From Cypionkella sp. (GTDB lineage Bacteria > Pseudomonadota > Alphaproteobacteria > Rhodobacterales > Rhodobacteraceae), in contig NZ_JAUSBA010000016.1 in the NCBI RefSeq assembly GCF_030652235.1, positions 1 through 64,000 of the forward strand: DNA of 64,000 nt, given 5' to 3'. The notes beneath the pieces are model-generated. The model had not been told where the DNA came from. It saw only the letters and a program-made list of their open reading frames with translations, and did not search any database. This document shows, in pieces, positions 62,180 through 64,000 of this stretch. Position 1 is the stretch's first letter; every line of letters starts with the position of its first letter. The position numbers and the translations under genes are program-made.

Positions 62180-62938
62180 ATGGCAAACACAGGCACTCCT
62201 CTGGTCGAGATGCGCGACATTTCCATCGCGTTCGGCGGCATCAAGGCCGTTGATCATGTCAGCATTGATCTGCATCCCGGTGAAGTCGTCGGGCTCTTGG
62301 GCCACAACGGCGCGGGCAAATCGACGCTGATCAAATGTCTTTCCGGCGCGTATAAAGCAGATGCGGGCGAGATCTACATCAACGGCGCGAAGGTCGATAT
62401 CAATAACCCCCGCGACGCGCGCGAATATAACATCGAGACGATCTACCAAACCCTGGCGCTGGCCGATAACCTCAACGCCGCCTCGAACCTGTTTCTGGGT
62501 CGCGAAATTGTCAGCGCGGGCGGCTTCCTCGACGATTCGGCGATGGAGGCCGAAACCCGCAAGATCATGGCCCGGCTGAACCCGAACTTCCGCAAGTTCA
62601 ACGTGCCGGTGTCGGCGCTTTCGGGGGGGCAGCGTCAATCCGTCGCCATCGCCCGGGCGGTGTATTTCAACGCCAAAATCCTGATCATGGACGAACCGAC
62701 CGCCGCCTTGGGTCCGCAAGAAACCCAGATGGTGGCCGAGCTGATCCAAGAGCTGAAAAAGCAAGGTCTTGGCATATTCTTGATCGAACACGATATTCAC
62801 GCCGTGATGGATCTGTGCGACCGCGCTGTGGTGATGAAGAACGGCCATCGCGTCGGGACAGTGAACGTCAATGAAGTCACCGATGAAGACATTCTTGGCA
62901 TGATCATCATGGGCAAAAAACCGCCGCAAGCTGTGTAA
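62180..62938 (+). CDS. xylG: Xylose-type ABC transporter ATP-binding protein (single domain)
   Basis: A 252-residue ABC ATPase with Walker [12 protein letters not shown], signature [15 protein letters not shown], Walker [13 protein letters not shown] and switch His in LIEHD. It has one nucleotide-binding domain, about half the size of E. coli XylG or RbsA, so a homodimer should drive the permease, as in FrcA-type systems. ATG 62180 follows the preceding stop by 11 bp. Last gene of the operon in this window. Confidence 0.88.
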   Translation: MANTGTPLVEMRDISIAFGGIKAVDHVSIDLHPGEVVGLLGHNGAGKSTLIKCLSGAYKADAGEIYINGAKVDINNPRDAREYNIETIYQTLALADNLNAASNLFLGREIVSAGGFLDDSAMEAETRKIMARLNPNFRKFNVPVSALSGGQRQSVAIARAVYFNAKILIMDEPTAALGPQETQMVAELIQELKKQGLGIFLIEHDIHAVMDLCDRAVVMKNGHRVGTVNVNEVTDEDILGMIIMGKKPPQAV

Positions 62939-63010
62939 GATCAGGGCGCGGGGGTAGCCTTGCGCCCCATCTTTCTTACGCCCCTTCACGATCCCGGATC
63001 AGGAGCCCCC

Positions 63011-64000
63011 ATGCAGCGCCGTCATTTCCTCGCCCTGACCGGGGCCGCTTTCGCCCTTCCCGCTCTGCCTTTGCACGCGGCCACCAATCCCAGCGATACC
63101 CTGCTGACATGGTATAAACTGGTTTTGGAACTGGTCCGCCACACCGCCACCTACACCCCGCCGGTCGCCGCCCGCGCCTTTGGTTATCTTGGGCTGGCGG
63201 CTTACGAATCCCTCGCCTCGGCCACCGGGGCCACCAGCCTTGCAGGCCAGATCAACGGCCTCACCGCCCTGCCCGCGCGCGTGTCGGGCACCTACGACGA
63301 CTCCCTCGTCGTGCATGCTGTGATGTCCGAAGCCGTCGAGACCTTCTTCGGCAACACCGGCCCCACCGGCCAACGCGCGATGGCCGCGATGCGCAATAAA
63401 CTGGGCGCGAAGCTTTCCGAAGGTGTGGCCAAGGATGTGGCCGCCCGTTCCGCCGCCTATGGCCTAGCTGTCGCCCAACATATTGAAAAATATAGCACAT
63501 CCGACGGTGGCCATGATGTGAAAAACATGGGCTTCCCGATGCAATGGACTCTGCAAAAAGGCCCCGAATTCTGGGTGCCGACCAGCGTGATCGTCCAGCA
63601 ACAAGCCCCCCTGCTGCCCGAATGGGGCAAAAATCGCCCCTTCGCGATGCCCGCGGACGCGCCCTGCACCGCAGGCGATCCGCCCGCCTATTCCGAAGAC
63701 CCGACTTCTGAATTCTACAAACAGGCGATGGAGGTCTATGAGGTCTCCAAAACCCTGACTGATGAGCAGAAAGCCATCGCGCGGTTCTGGTCGGATGACC
63801 CGATGCTGTCGCCCACCCCGCCCGGCCATTGGATTTCGATCACCCTGCAAATCCTGCACCGCGACGGCACCGACGCTTTGCACGCAGCCGACGCGTTGGC
63901 GCGGGTTGGCATGGCGGTGAACGACGCTTTCATCGCCTGCTGGGGCGATAAAATCCACTACAACCGCCTGCGCCCGGTCACCTATATCAAGCGGGTGATT
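63011..64000 (+). CDS. Vanadium-haloperoxidase/PAP2-type secreted protein, partial
   Basis: An open frame from ATG 63011, with AGGAG upstream, runs off the window end after 330 codons. The N-terminus MQRRHFLALTGAAFALPA looks like a secretion signal, with a weak twin-Arg motif (RRHF). The sequence resembles vanadium-dependent haloperoxidase-type PAP2 proteins: a helical VAARAFGYLGLAAYESLAS start, PPGHWISITLQIL, and near the cut end KIHYNRLRPV, which is the K-x6-R-P motif of the vanadate/phosphate site. The remaining GH and R-x5-H motifs would lie beyond the window. Phosphatase or haloperoxidase activity cannot be decided. Confidence 0.75.
   Translation, partial: MQRRHFLALTGAAFALPALPLHAATNPSDTLLTWYKLVLELVRHTATYTPPVAARAFGYLGLAAYESLASATGATSLAGQINGLTALPARVSGTYDDSLVVHAVMSEAVETFFGNTGPTGQRAMAAMRNKLGAKLSEGVAKDVAARSAAYGLAVAQHIEKYSTSDGGHDVKNMGFPMQWTLQKGPEFWVPTSVIVQQQAPLLPEWGKNRPFAMPADAPCTAGDPPAYSEDPTSEFYKQAMEVYEVSKTLTDEQKAIARFWSDDPMLSPTPPGHWISITLQILHRDGTDALHAADALARVGMAVNDAFIACWGDKIHYNRLRPVTYIKRVI

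Noticed and set aside
60942-62186. 414-codon open minus-strand frame over xylH
   Set aside because: Antisense mirror of a membrane permease; His/Asp-rich and without motifs.
1-64000. tRNA, rRNA, CRISPR or prophage content
   Set aside because: No cloverleaf-like sequence, rRNA signature, regularly spaced repeat or phage gene was seen when reading the gaps.

Overview
The window reads as chromosomal DNA of a Rhodobacterales (Rhodobacteraceae, Roseobacter-type) alphaproteobacterium. Supporting points are high GC, FnrL-type anaerobic boxes, a TauR/Tpa/Xsc/SoeABC taurine locus, a FadR-type sugar operon and a short 3'-end repeat that I recall from this family. The genus cannot be named from sequence alone. 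I saw no rRNA, tRNA, CRISPR array, insertion sequence or phage gene.

Layout. (1) 0.5-14 kb: a low-oxygen block. It holds cbpA-cbpM, a small hypothetical gene, the arginine deiminase operon arcDABC (minus strand), a divergent P-type cation ATPase, a decayed DUF6544/DUF6920-like gene and a three-gene MacAB-like ABC exporter. Five copies of a TTGAT-N4-ATCAA-like box lie upstream of these units. A candidate small RNA with an anti-Shine-Dalgarno loop sits at 14.09-14.17 kb. (2) 14.5-17 kb: a GMC oxidoreductase and decaying DNA. (3) 17-30.7 kb: a deoxysugar locus resembling the non-phosphorylating oxidative L-fucose/L-rhamnose pathway. A minus-strand arm (lactonase, fumarylacetoacetate-hydrolase-type lyase, two SDRs) diverges from a plus-strand operon (enolase-superfamily dehydratase, acetoacetate-decarboxylase-like protein, 2-hydroxyacid dehydrogenase, Rbs-type ABC transporter, FadR-type regulator, Gfo/Idh dehydrogenase, sugar isomerase, RhaM mutarotase). 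A perfect inverted repeat lies between the arms. (4) 30.8-45.5 kb, all minus strand: taurine dissimilation with tpa, tauR, xsc, tauE, ackA and sulfite dehydrogenase soeABC, followed in the same run by a kinase-like gene and a dimethylglycine/sarcosine-dehydrogenase-like flavoprotein.

(5) 45.7-49 kb: divergent from tpa, a two-gene operon of a fused 2-oxoacid dehydrogenase E1 alpha-beta and a malonyltransferase-like protein. (6) 49-56.5 kb: a flavin monooxygenase, then a Rieske oxygenase, RidA, DUF1028 protein, LysR regulator and TMADH-like iron-sulfur flavoprotein, probably for demethylating a quaternary or tertiary amine, and an Rrf2 regulator. (7) 56.7-64 kb: a small membrane protein, a beta-hydroxyacid dehydrogenase, a ROK regulator divergent from a xylFHG-type ABC transporter, and the start of a vanadium-haloperoxidase/PAP2-type secreted protein cut by the window end.

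How it works together: apart from the anaerobic block, most genes serve uptake and oxidation of small organic compounds typical of marine or plant-derived dissolved matter (deoxysugars, taurine, methylated amines, pentoses). Each block has its own local regulator. The least explained parts are the E1-fusion/malonyltransferase pair, the demethylase-like gene inside the taurine operon, and a non-coding element of two palindromes with centres exactly 50 bp apart that occurs twice, 41 kb apart.
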